Made by a program: the position numbers and the translations under genes. Positions 1 to 11,169 of a stretch of DNA of 64,000 bases are shown here, in pieces (the stretch's first letter is position 1; each line of letters begins with the position of its first letter). Source of the DNA: Grifola frondosa (lineage: Eukaryota; Basidiomycota; Agaricomycetes; Polyporales; Grifolaceae); contig LUGG01000031.1 of NCBI GenBank assembly GCA_001683735.1, forward strand, positions 310,001-374,000, written 5' to 3'. The notes under the pieces are model-generated. The model was not told the origin of the DNA and made no database searches. It was given only the letters and a program-made list of their open reading frames with translations.

Positions 1-196
1 CTGGACTTGCTTGGTACGGCGCGGAGGGTAGCACAGGCATCGAGAAAGGCGCCGTGAAGCGCATATGATACACCAATAGTACATATCTCTAAATACCATC
101 AATGATAGTCTCAAACATTACATGCATTGTCTGAGCAACCACTAAGAGAGATCAAGCAAATCATCGCGGGAAGAAAGAATTCTTTTCAACGTCTAC

Positions 197-1308
197 TTAG
201 AGATACACGCGAATATCCATATCACGCCCTCCCTTGCCGCCTGACAATGCATCCACCCCTCTGTGAGATAATATCCCTCCAGCATCACTCTGTTTGACAA
301 TATCAATGACCTTCAGCTGCATCCCCACGGAATCTGCTACGTTTTGCGGCATAAGTTGTATACCAGGGTTGACTCTTGTCATCGTCGTCACATAATTCGA
401 CCAGGCGTCCAGCAACCTGATGGGTGCCTCGCCTGTTGTCTTTATTAATTGCTCTGAACTTGTACGCTTTGGACACACAAACGTACCAGTGTGGACTAAA
501 CCCGGACTCAATGAGACGACGGTGAAGCCTTCTTCCTCCAGTAACGCAGCATATTTTGCCGTGGCTACCGCACAAGCACCTTTGCTTGTCTCGTATGCAG
601 CCAATGGCGATTGACGTGTCTTCCACACGAAGTCGGGGTCTCCGCCTCCTGCTCCTAAGACGATGATCTTCTTTGTCATGCCCTTGCGCAATAGAGGAAG
701 GAAAGCGTTGATTGTATGTATAACGCCGAGAACGTTGACTTTAAACTAGGTAATGTGGTTAGGGCAATTCGAATTGCGGTATACTTCACTCACCGATTCA
801 ATGAAATCAGTGTCTAGCGCCTCGGAGTTTTCACTGACCCATGCACGCGAATGTCAACAAAGGCGTCAACAGATCACAGATAGTATGAAATACTCACTAG
901 TCAGCGAATGAGTGAAAAAATGTTTCATTTTTGAGCAGGGCAGCATTATGGATCAGGATGTCAAGGGAACCACCATTGATGTTGGCCACTTCGTCTGCTG
1001 CAACCTAGGTAGATCCTCTCAGTAATTCGGAGCAATTCAATAGACAGATGTGCCATACTTTGAGACTTGCCGCATTAACTACGTCCGCTTCGACTATATG
1101 AATATTTCTTGTGCTTGCGGTGATAGCTGCTAATTCTGTGGCCTTGACTCTATTTCGCACTAAGGCAAACACAATGTTTTCAGAATGTTCTGCCTGGAAG
1201 CTATTGCATCAGCAGAATATCGAAGCAAGACGAGTGGGCACGTACCAGTTGGCGCACGTATTCCAAACCAATGCCCCTTGAAGCTCCTATCACAGCGTAC
1301 GACGGCAT
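197..1308 (-). CDS. Short-chain dehydrogenase/reductase (SDR), C-factor-like
   Basis: NAD(P)-dependent oxidoreductase of the classical SDR fold, predicted 297 aa, cytosolic (no signal peptide seen). Five exons keep frame: 1308-1246, 1193-1059, 1004-898, 833-794, 745-197. The N-terminus carries the Rossmann dinucleotide motif GASRGIG at residues 8-14. The middle has the structural IHNAA motif. The catalytic pair is Y-x3-K in AAYETSKGA, encoded near 580. The start at 1308 is chosen because the glycine motif follows within eight residues and a canonical GTACGT donor closes exon 1. The C-terminal part, including LSPGLVHTGTF, is a little longer than in a minimal SDR. Substrate cannot be told from sequence. 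The same-strand neighbours, a zinc-finger regulator and a DMATS prenyltransferase, suggest a tailoring role in a small biosynthetic locus; that is inference. Confidence 0.88.
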
Positions 1309-1958
1309 GTCTATAGCGGCGAAGGGAATGAGAGATACCAAAATGTCGGCCGATATCGAGCCTTCTTATATCCCGCAACCTGCTCATACTTCGACGCTGA
1401 CGCATCCTTATACAGCTTGCCGGGAAGCCTCGCAAGCAAGTCTAAAGTACCGAGCATCGTGCTCATGAGGAGCGCTCCATCTATGAATCATTGATTGGCT
1501 GGAAACATCGATGAGTAAGAAAGAGAAACTGATAGATAGCTAATATGGCGTCACGGCTGTAGCAGACCAGATGATCCAGGACCCACTGAGTCAAGAGATT
1601 AGACGCAAAGCCGTAGTGACGCGTATATGGCAGCGGCAACTCCGTAAGCTGACCAGATATCGAGTCAGCTTGGTATTTTACGGGAATTACCCGATATGCA
1701 TGACGCTGGCGCCAGAAGATGCATGAACGATTACTTAGCGCTTAGGTCGGATAATCGCGTCGAACACAAAGTATTTCATCACATCAATATAGCCGGCTAT
1801 TCTCACAGCTAGCTGTGGCAAGCAGCCTGACAACTTACAAGGATCTACATCTTTTTATGAATAAATATTATATAAACAGCTGGAGAGGTGATGCGTAAAG
1901 TACTGGGAATATCGAAACTGAGGGGATATCAATGGAGACACTATGAAAATGGGAAAGC
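1309..1958. other. Intergenic, no gene seen
   Basis: Spacer between the SDR start and the 3' end of the zinc-finger gene. It holds short AT-rich stretches near 1860-1880 but no coding frame with introns or family motifs that I can support. It should contain the SDR promoter. Confidence 0.6.
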
Positions 1959-3173
1959 TCATGTAGAAAGTGACCCTGGACCTATAGAATTTCTTGTCTT
2001 CTTTCGGCAGCCACGGTTTCCCGGAAGATAATTGGCGTGTATGTCACCCACGCAGCATATGTGCGGATTCTTCAGATGCCTGTCAAGGGAGTCGCGCCGG
2101 CTGAAAGTCTCTCCGCAACCTCCTACAAACCAAACATCTCCGAACAGTTTCGCATCGCTGATGTCAAATATCCCGTTGGACGCCGCATCCTCCAGCGGCA
2201 GGCCGTAGCAGACCCACTTGGGAGGGACAGCCTTCCGGCGGTGGGTCTCGATGTGCCTCCGGAGATCTGGCCGTCGATGGTTTGTTTCTTCATAGGGACA
2301 GTAAGGACATTTGTTCGAATCGGGGTTGGGCATGAGAGAACCTGGTGTAATTTGCACGTTACGTGGCCGGGCCCGAGTTGAAGAATTGCGACGCCTAGGG
2401 GATGAGCGATTCGATGATGGTGAAGGAGATGATGGCGGAGAAGGGGATATCGATTTGTAGGACAAAGAAGGTGACAGGAGCGAAGGTGATGGAGACGCAG
2501 ATGGAGTCAGAGAGGCGGACCTGCATAGGGAGTGCCTATGTATTTCTTGAAGCGAAGCGGAGTCATAAGGCTGAACGTCTACAGAGTGAATGCACTCGTC
2601 CCTGTATAATCCCCACATATGTGAGAACCCATCCACATTGACATTGTGTTCGCTGCTGTAAAAGCCGAGACGAGTAACGGCAGGAGGTTTCACGCCGTTC
2701 AATTGCGAGTTGATGGGATCGGCATTGAAGGGGAGAGATTGCGTCAGTTCCATCATGAACTCTTCATGAGCCATGGGATGAAGTTCGGAGGGTGAATAAA
2801 TGGAGATTGACCCTATACCGTCCGTCCCAGGGGTGAAGAGGGAGCCAAGCAAGCTGAAAGACGAAACAAATGCACGTTAGTATAATACATTATATCAGCA
2901 TTCGCGAATGACGTACTCCATGCCACCGAGGGAGGTAATATTGGTGTCCGAGTTGAACCCGCAAGTAAATAAGCCTAAGCCGAACTCGCTCGTGGAGCCG
3001 ACATCGGGAGAGCCACAATATCTAGACTCTGAGGGGCGTTGACATTGATGAGCGTCGTGCGAAAGAGCAGACCCAGCAATACTCGGAGATTGGCACAATT
3101 CGAGTGTGAACGGCTCCAGGAATTGAGTAGATAATGCGTCAAAATCTTCGCTCGAAATGCGACCTGAAGCCAT
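1959..3173 (-). CDS. C2H2 zinc-finger protein, putative transcription factor
   Basis: Two exons (3173-2917 and 2853-1959) joined at a GTACGT..CAG intron give 383 aa. The long N-terminal half is Ser/Pro/Asp-rich and looks disordered, as in activation domains. A Ser-rich run and a basic Arg-rich patch precede the fingers. Finger 1 is C-x2-C-x12-H-x3-H within CPYCPYEETNHRRPDLRRHI. A second, wider-spaced finger ends in SRRDSLDRHLKNPH, with its cysteines in a loop after WVCYGL and VGGCG. This spacing is common in Agaricomycete C2H2 proteins. Predicted nuclear DNA-binding role. It lies between the SDR and the DMATS gene on the same strand, so a pathway-specific regulator is possible but unproven. 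Confidence 0.82.
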
Positions 3174-3242
3174 GATGCTAACGGAGTGGCGTTGTTGGTA
3201 TCGTCAGAAAATGCTGAGATACTTGACGGCTGCAGCAGGGCT

Positions 3243-3249
3243 TATATAA
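3243..3249 (-). promoter_or_regulatory. TATA-like box upstream of the zinc-finger gene
   Basis: Read on the minus strand this is TATATAA within GGTTATATAAGC, about 70 bp upstream of the ATG at 3173, the right side and distance for a core promoter. Confidence 0.45.
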
Positions 3250-4374
3250 CCGGCGGAGGACTTCGGAAATGCTTTGAACCTCGGAAATGCTGGTTGGAAA
3301 GAACGCCTGGATTCCGTTGGCCTGGACAATCTCGATGTTCGTCCAATCTTGTTAGATCTGAGAGAACTTCTGGAAAATGCCACTCTAAGACCAGGAGATG
3401 CGTCGTCCTGGTAGCAGCCTGACTCTAACCTAGAGACCGGGAAAGAAGTATGAACTATTACTTTATGAGTGGCGATGGCTGTGAGCTCGAGAACGGAGGG
3501 ATTGATGAGATGTTTGTCGGTAACAGACCGACAGTGAGACCTTCAATGCTTGGACATCAACGAACTGAATCCTCAAACTTTGAGGGGGATAGCACCGCCA
3601 CCGGAGAAGAGGTTCGACTCAGACATATGACGCGGATCAATATGCGCTTGTGCTCGATCTAGATAATAAGAAAAGTCAAAGCACGGAGAGTCGATCATCA
3701 ACACCCGATATAGACTTGGCGGGGGAACATATTCCCAGTTTGCCATAGCAGATCATCCTAATGATGTCAAATGGAAAGTCATCAGGCCACAGTGGCTCGG
3801 ACAGATGATTTCGGTGGGATATGAATACAAAGGACGCCACACACCTCTGTTCTCACGTCAGTGGTTAACATTTGCCCGCACACTGTTGCAACTATTTCCA
3901 TGGTTCATGGGATTGTTGTGAAGAAAGAAGCGTGAATGAATAGTCGCTGTATGCAGTAATCAATGGATTGGATATGGGAGTATAGAAAGCAAACTGACGG
4001 AGATAGCATTTATCTCTATGCTGTCTCGGATGAGATAGAAATTTGACGAAGTCCTAGCCGAGGGATCGGAAAGTAGTCGCTTTAACTTACAAACACTTGA
4101 ATCCTACAATGAGGGCACACATTTCTACAAAACGATGATGTGGATCTTAACTTCGGGAGAGTTATATCTACATTTGAAGATGTTTAATGTTATATAACAT
4201 GACTCTTGTAAGAGAAACATTCTGGGTTATAGTACGCTGTGATTTCCGTGCCTCTGGGCTTTGAAGCGAAGCTTACGTAGGTATGAATACCGGCGTGATC
4301 TGCCAATGGGCGGTGCGTGCTATTGGGTATAGACTGTGATAAATATTCATATCATCAATAAGAGTTTAAACGAC
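3250..4374. other. Intergenic, no gene seen
   Basis: About 1.1 kb between the zinc-finger promoter and the 3' end of the prenyltransferase gene. Only short open frames without family motifs or convincing splice structure are present (for example around 3450-3660 on the plus strand). It may hold upstream control sequence for the regulator. Confidence 0.55.
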
Positions 4375-5746
4375 TCACAAGACCCCCTCCACGAATTGCC
4401 TGTATCGTCGCATGGCGTCCTGGTTGCCGACTCGAGCATATAGCCGCTCCATTGCACTGACGATTTCCTCATCGTTATTGCATAGATGTCGGACCGGGAT
4501 ATAGACCTTCGGGAAAGGACGCGAGTACGTTCCGCGCAGCTCGTAATAAAACATCAGACCGCCGGTGAGATGACGCAACCTCTGTTGCTCCACCCTCGGC
4601 TCATCGTCTTCACCCAGATCAGCGAACAACAGCCGCCAAAATATAGACACCTGCTCCAACGTCTCGGACATCGTAGTCGAGACGTCCGAAGAGTCGAGAG
4701 TCATGAAACGCTTGATCGTTGATAAAGTGACCCGGGGTGTTCGTACGTATACCTTTAGTCGGTTTCCATCTGATGGAACACAATCGACTGCAATGATTTC
4801 TACAGAGGGTGCGAGCTGAGGAGGAAGCGAATGGAAAAATGACAGGGTTGTGTTCCAGAGGTCAAAGAGATTGAGAGGTGTCCTCGAATCCAAGCAGGAA
4901 AGCCTTCGTGTCACATTCGTAATGAGATCGAACTTCGAGAGCCCCATGACCGCGGCAACGGTTTCAGGGAGAAAGTACGCTTTCATGGAAATGTCTGTCT
5001 TCATCTTCGAGAACTCAAATCCTAAAATTTAAATAGTTAGTACTACGAGGTGATATAGACGGCGGCTCTCACCGATGAAATATTGTGAAGGATATCTGAT
5101 TGTAGACAAAGCATCTGAGCAATCGTCGGGCGCTATTGTGAGCTCTTCTACGCAAATCTCACACCACTCCAGGTCCACTGTCGAGGATGAAGAGATACGG
5201 CTGGCAAATTTTTCAAACAATTTCATGGCGGGAGTGTTGGCATTCTCTTGTCGCATGATGGGATCGATGGCGAACCGAATGATAGGCGAACCTTCGCCAC
5301 CGAATATGCATGAGAGCTCGACGGGGGAATGATCATCTGTCATGTATGAAGGAAAATACCCGTGTTTCTCGGAACTGGGCGAGAGTATTCCGTTGGAGGC
5401 AGTACGATGAGAGCCTGAAGATGCCAAAATATAGGATAAGGGATCTGGACCAAATTCCGGAAGGACGTATGTGCGGTAGAAATTGACATAGGAGTGCAAA
5501 AGAGGTGGCGAATAAGATGCTTCCTCAAGCATGCGTGCAAACACTGTTCCAGTGGTCTTCCACCAAAATGCAGAGTTATGCGGATAGATAATGGATGACT
5601 ATATCAGGGTGTTGTGTAAGCTAGCATAGGTAAAATTGCATGGCACCACATACCGATGGTAGATCAGCTGCATCAAATCCTGCACAAGAGGCCAATCGGC
5701 CATCTGGCTGTGTGTAATCGTATGATACCTCTGGGATGATGTGCAT
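4375..5746 (-). CDS. DMATS-type aromatic prenyltransferase
   Basis: Transfers a prenyl group, usually dimethylallyl, to an aromatic acceptor such as an indole or tyrosine derivative; soluble ABBA-fold enzyme. Three exons (5746-5654, 5598-5073, 5021-4375) sum to 1,266 nt, so 421 aa, the usual length of the family. Hallmarks in order: AFWWKTTGTVFARML near residue 45; SYMTDDHSPVELSCIF, the family's acidic motif with the Glu expected to bind the acceptor; RFAIDP; the spliced segment YFIGFEFSKM leading to KAYFLP; RLKVYVRTPR; and YYELRG followed by KVYIPVRHL. The Lys-rich positions match those that hold the diphosphate. No frameshift or stop is present. Acceptor cannot be predicted. It is the clearest secondary-metabolism gene in the window. 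The ATG at 5746 leaves about 44 residues before the WW motif, as expected. Confidence 0.9.
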
Positions 5747-6420
5747 CGAGACGAAATGCTTGCTTGAAGGAAGAGTCCGTCATCCTTTTGATATGAAGAT
5801 TTTATACCGAATGTATTGAAGCATGCGGAACGACGCATACTTCATCCCGGATGCTGACCAACTTGGTAGTTGGGCTAGACTTGTAAAGAATACACGCATC
5901 CCATTCTGCTGCGAGATCATTGGAGTTTGAGTGGGCCTGCTTGGTGATGTATGTTCGAGCGTCTCATGGAGTCCTGAAACAATACGGAACATGGTATCAG
6001 GAAGAAGCAGACTCGGCACCTTTTATCACCGGGCAACGCAAAAATGTATCTGATGTTGGTGTAGCACACCAATCGCATCGAGGCCCAATATCCATCTCTT
6101 GTGAGTTTGGCCAGTTTGTGCACCGTAGAATGCTGCCCATCCTATGCCTCTGCCGAATAGGTCTGTGAGCAGGCAAAAAGACCTGATATTCGGCACCATG
6201 TTCATGTTTCAGACCTAGAGCGTTCTGTTCAATGATGTCGGGGTGGGAGCAAGTGGACTCAAAAGAATCGGACCTTTCGGAATGCTCCAAGTTCGGAGCG
6301 CCGGGATTTGTGGAACAATCAGCAGGTGTCACTGTCAACTTGATACATTGATGTACAGTGACTACACATGATGCGTGATACGTGGATCCCTGCACACTGA
6401 TATCCCCAATACAAGGGCAA
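5747..6420 (-). other. Possible coding remnant upstream of the prenyltransferase gene
   Basis: On the minus strand one frame at about 5930-5810 reads like protein (AEWDACILYKSSPTTKLV, then SIRDEVCVVPHAS) and ends at a GTATAA donor-like site. A second stretch at about 6180-6050 reads LFGRGIGWAAFYGAQ. Stops separate the pieces and I recognise no family. It may be a broken neighbour of the prenyltransferase or an unannotated 5' exon. It also must contain the prenyltransferase promoter. Confidence 0.25.
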
Positions 6421-6593
6421 TATATCCTTTCGTGGGTCCAATATTAGCGCACCCGGCGGCGGACTCATTTAAATTTTACGGCTAATCATGGTCACGATGT
6501 GACTATTACATGTCACAGTTTGAGCTTCCTCCGGCAAATGCCAGGGTGGCTTGTTCTCGACCGTCGACTTGCCGACCACAAGCTGCTCTCTGG

Positions 6594-6616
6594 TAAGATA
6601 TGCCTCGTTCATCGGC
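6594..6616 (+). repeat. Left inverted repeat of MITE-like element
   Basis: A 23-base segment starting TAAGATATGCC is a perfect inverted match to 15144-15166. It is interpreted as the left end of a ~400-bp MITE-like repeat that was later split by the large transposon at 6613-14780. Confidence 0.7.
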
Positions 6617-6652
6617 TCTCATCCTATAGGTGTGGTGGTTCTTGAAACTAAA

Positions 6653-6681
6653 TTAAATTAAATAAATTAAATAAATTAAAT
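6653..6681. repeat. AT-rich simple repeat (TTAAATAAA)n
   Basis: Short run of AAATTAAAT/AAATAAATT units just inside the left end of the large transposon. Confidence 0.8.
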
Positions 6682-9141
6682 CGGACGAGAGCTACTCTCT
6701 TTCTCGAAATTTGTCTTCATTTAACCCGATGCTCTTGAAATAGATGCACACTGGACATCGACGGCGCTCACCGCAAGAAGTTAACAAGGTATTGAGCTTA
6801 AATTCAATGAACTAACTAAATGTAACTTCACGAGAATTCGCACCCACGCTTCCGCTATCTCAGCTTCCTCCCACTCTCGCTCGCTCAGCCTTACACAGAG
6901 CTCCAGCCATCTTCACGCAGCAGCACTGAACATCTCAGTGGTCCTATCGTCCATCAACCTCCCGTTCTAGTGCCACTGGCACTTGAACTCTCGCCGTTAC
7001 GCGAACGCTAGTAGAGAGTTCGACGACAGCGCTATCAGGTGCGTTCGCTGAATCATCGAGATTGGCTACATACTAATGTAAAATTGCAAGGCTTGCTGTT
7101 CCATCGGCCGTCGCAATCTGCACGATGGCATTGCCGGCAGGTGCGTGGCTTCCGCTTCGACACAACAGGTTGTTCGAGCGCTGCGGGTAATTTCCGCTTC
7201 TGTCCCTTCGACGCGGACACTGCCAGCGGTGCTGTCGGTGTTGAAATTGGACCGTCTCCATAGTGGTACTGAAGCGCAGATTGATGGAGACTATGTCTGC
7301 CGAGGAGTGTCGAAAGCTGCCAGCCTCGGACATCTTCACTAGGGTCAGGAAGTGGCTGACATCGCACTTCGTCACGGACAGGGACTGCATGTGCCACGGG
7401 AATAGAATGGGCATGGGACTGTCTTGAAGTTGCAGGAGCAAGCAACGCTACAATCTCGTTGTACGTCGCTTGATTAATCTTGATAGAGCTTTTCTCGTTA
7501 ACATTCTCCTCCCATGTCTTCCAGTAGTTCTTCAGGTGTTCCGGTAACTAGTCAATCCTTTGTAGATCAGTCACAATTTCGTGATCCCTGTGCACTCACT
7601 TTGTAGAAGATCGTCTTCCCATCACTGTGACCTACCCATCGTGCGCTAAGAGCCTGCCAGTTTGGTTCACGCTTGCCCGCAAATGGGCCGTCCGAATCGA
7701 CTATGAGGAGCTTAAATAGTGCTCGTTCTGCTTTGGTGTGCACCGGAAGGACAGCGACTCGGGTACCTTGCTTCTCAGCAAGGTACTGGTATCGAATCTT
7801 CTGCTCCTTCGCAAAATCTGAGTGGTATATCAGCATACCTACGTGTGATCTGTACTTTTCGGGTAGATGCATGATACCGAAAGTCTCCGTCGAGCGAACA
7901 TATCGGTTACCATTAATCCAGCCGCTGAGATCAAAGTCGAGCGGAGGCGTCGTGAAGCTGTTAGAAGTGACATCGAGCAGATGACACAGACGATTTTTCG
8001 TCCAGATATCGAAAGAACCATGATACGGAGATCCAGTGCGATTTCTTGTACCGACCTAGTAGTTGCATCTCAGTCTTCATAGCATAGAGGGTTTGTTGGG
8101 TTACTTACGCGTAGGTTATGGCAGAATGTGTAATCACGGAGGAGCTCCACGGCAAAATCTGGAGCAGCGTTGAAAGAGCCGAAACGCCGAATAATGTTCT
8201 GATGGATTCCACCTTCAATTCCGTTTGTACCGCGAACACATCGGTACGTGAAGAGGCCATACTTGTCTCGGCCACAGCTGTAGTATAGCGGGATGCCTGG
8301 TGGATCTGAATAATAGCCCCGCCGGATGTTTTCGAGCGCAGCTTCCACTACATTCCAAGCACGATCGTTGAATAATGGAAGTCCCGTGATGGCATCCTTC
8401 AATGGCCCATATCCTCGAAGTACTGCTTGGACACGAGGTAACAGTTCTTCCGGTGGTGGAACAAAGCGCCGAACACGACGCAGAAGCCAGTTCGGGTGAG
8501 TGAATAACATATGCTCCCAGCTAACCTCCTTCATTTTGAGAAAGTCTTCGATGGAGGCTTTATCTTCTGGGTCCGGAATGAAAAAAGCATCACGTAGAGC
8601 TCGAGCAAATGGTCTACGTAGACCATGCTGCATGGGGATCGGAAATTGGTCCATAAGATGCCAAATATCACCAAGAACACGGGAGCGCAGAAGCGGTTCA
8701 CAATCGTTCAGCGGATTTGCACCCAAACTCGCCAGGATCTTTGTAGCGTGTGATTCTCCCGCCGGATCAGGAATTGATGTCTCGACTGATTGTTCAACCA
8801 TTGTTTTGATGATATCGGTGTCACGATGCCATGAGATATTAGAGGATTCATCAGATGTAAAGATAGGGTTGGATTGGTCAAGAGAACTATCGGAAGGTAG
8901 CGGCAATGTGTGTAAGGTGTTCCTCGAGGGTGTATGGGCTGGCGAAGATGGTGAAACTGGGACTATAGGCTCCGCGGGGCATGTTCTGACGTGTCGCCGT
9001 TTGCAAAGCAAGTTAAATGGCGGCGGCGGAAGCGCTGAAAATGGTGTGTCGATATGCGACGGCAGAAGTTCGGCTGGGATAAGATGGGCAGGTACGATGA
9101 TAGCTGTTATGGTAATCAGTACTCGTGTCTTCGTAACATTA

Positions 9142-11169
9142 CATCAGGAAAAACCCATCCGCAAGATAGCCGCCACTGTCAACTCTCGAGCCGAGCTAGT
9201 GTCGATAGCAATACCGCGGTACTCCCTAGCACACCCTAGGCTAGGTAGCCCTGCGGCGCCTCTAAGTTGGTCGCCCGAGCCTCGGTTGAGTTAAACCTAC
9301 ACTCCTTAGACAACTGTAGTTTATCAGCTCTCCATTCTAGGCTAGCTGGCACAATAAAGTTAATTCTATTATTGCTAGGCATTGAGATATCGGAAGAGTA
9401 CAAAGTCCTCATGTCATAGCTGAGACAGATTGATACTGATCTATAGCTAAGGACATTTCCGAAATCCATGCATGTTCCATTTTCTTATGCAAATGCTAAA
9501 CTTCGCGCTATGGTGGGTTTGTGCCACCTGCAGCGGGCCCTCTCAGAGTGGTAGTGGTAGCGATAGTTACTAGATTCATGACAGTGTTCGTAAGAGCGAC
9601 GGGGCACGGGAAGGGAAGGTGAAAGAAAAGGTGAGTGTCGGGCGCGGTACACCCGCCACTGCTCCCCGTATTCGTTGAGCGCTTCAAAGTGGCCCGTGCG
9701 TAGCGCTTCTATATGATCATCACCGGCTGTCAACATTTCAACACTAACCTTTGGATTTTTTCGCTCTCCTGATCACGTAGTCAACGGGCAGAGCTTGGTC
9801 CTGCCCTCCATCCTGGTGCATGCGAGATCCTCTCTGAACTCATTCTTGCATAGGCAGTCCTCGTTACTTATCAACTCGGCAAGTCCACCTGAATCCCTTA
9901 GTCACATGAGGTATGTATATGATCACCCATAATCCACGCGGTCTCCCAGCCATCTTCATCGGTACGCATATGCCTCCCCACTGCCCCATCTCACGTATTC
10001 CTCCACTGACCATCACCACCAGGTCCAAGCACAGCACGCTCGCATACCCCGGATCCCCGCTCATCTTTGTATGTCTTGCTTACACCCGCGCGGTGCGCTA
10101 ACTGTCCATGTGCATCCTATTAGGCCTCATAGGCATCGTAAACAGACCTAGAAGTACGTGCAGCCCCCTTACCCTTTTGCTTTTGCTGTTCTGCATATGG
10201 GGGCTGATGCTCGTTGGCAGAGCAGACTCCCGGCGGGAAAAACTGAGCGGGGCTGAGCGGACAGGTGTGATGTCTATGTGGTGGGCGATGCGGTGTGTAT
10301 TCTATCCATAGTGTGTGTGTCCCCCTTCATGACATGTTTTTTTGCAGGTGCAGCAGGCAGACTAAATGTTTCGATGTGGTGGCATGTTCAGGTCAGTGGG
10401 AGTGTGTGGTTGGTTGTTGTGATGCTCAAACCTGGTTCACAGAGAGTCCATGCTGCCCTTCTCCATACTCATGCATTCCGTGCTCTCCGTCGCGAGGCTG
10501 GCGTGCAAGCATGTGAAGTGTGTCCCCATCCCGTCTCTCTCTGTGAACCTGCGCTGATGAATCCGAACTTGTAGGAGAGAGGGCCGCGCTGCGCTTGCAC
10601 TTCGCCACTGCGGACGGGCATGATCACCTCGGTAAGTCAATGTTTCCACGTGCAATACTTGCTGATGTCTTGTTTCCGGTCGGATTGCTGGTGTGGTGGT
10701 GGAGAATGTCATCAACAGATGTGTTTCTGCAGATGCCATGAACTCGGTGAAGCTGGAGCTCCAAGGAAGGACGGGTCTGATGGATAACGAGAACGAGGGT
10801 GACGATGATGGTGACAAGTAGATTTTTCCTATTTAATTACGAGCACGGAGCTGCGGCAATATGAACAATTTCTTGGTACAATCTAGTGCAAATTTGACCT
10901 ACCGAGGCTCGACAACTAAGACAATATCAGGCTAGAGGCAAATATCTGAGCCAGAACATAAATATATTACTACTCGATTGAACTTCTAAGTACTAGATAG
11001 ATGAGGGCTCAAGATATCGAGTGCTAGGGAGCATATGCGTGAGGATATCGAGCGCTAGGGAGCGTGAGCACGAGGCAAGCTCGGCTCGGGAGCAGGGGAC
11101 TTGTCGATCGAGCTACCACTGCTCCAGAGCCTAGGTAGCGCAAGGGAGCATCCTGATTTTTTCCTGATG
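9142..11169. mobile_element. Non-autonomous TA-target element (Tc1/mariner-like) inserted in the transposase gene
   Basis: Perfect 12-bp terminal inverted repeats CATCAGGAAAAA at 9142-9153 and 11158-11169, each bordered by TA (9140-9141 and 11170-11171). Joining the flanks at a single TA restores the host reading frame. No transposase is visible inside. Subterminal repeats GATATCGAG(T/C)GCTAGGGAGC occur twice at about 11012-11062. Near the right half, two exon-like blocks on the plus strand flank a GTAAGT..CTGCAG intron (see separate entry). TA duplication and short TIRs point to the Tc1/mariner group; the length and content suggest a gene-carrying non-autonomous derivative. Confidence 0.8.
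10576..10821 (+). pseudogene. Captured host-gene fragment (two exon remnants)
   Basis: Within the 2-kb element, a block after a TAG acceptor reads ERAALRLHFATADGHDHL, is closed by a GTAAGT donor, and resumes after CTGCAG with DAMNSVKLELQGRTGLMD and an acidic tail to a TAG stop. The splice sites keep one frame. This is what a captured gene fragment looks like. I do not recognise the source gene. Confidence 0.45.

Noticed and set aside
2300..2340. GTTCGAATC, a tRNA T-loop-like string
   Set aside because: Lies within the zinc-finger coding sequence with no matching acceptor or anticodon arms. No convincing tRNA was found anywhere.
9249..11126. CTAGGTAGC direct repeat (9240 and 11127) as a 9-bp target duplication of a larger insertion
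   Set aside because: The flanked segment lacks inverted ends, and the reading frame of the transposase is restored by the TA-flanked boundaries instead.
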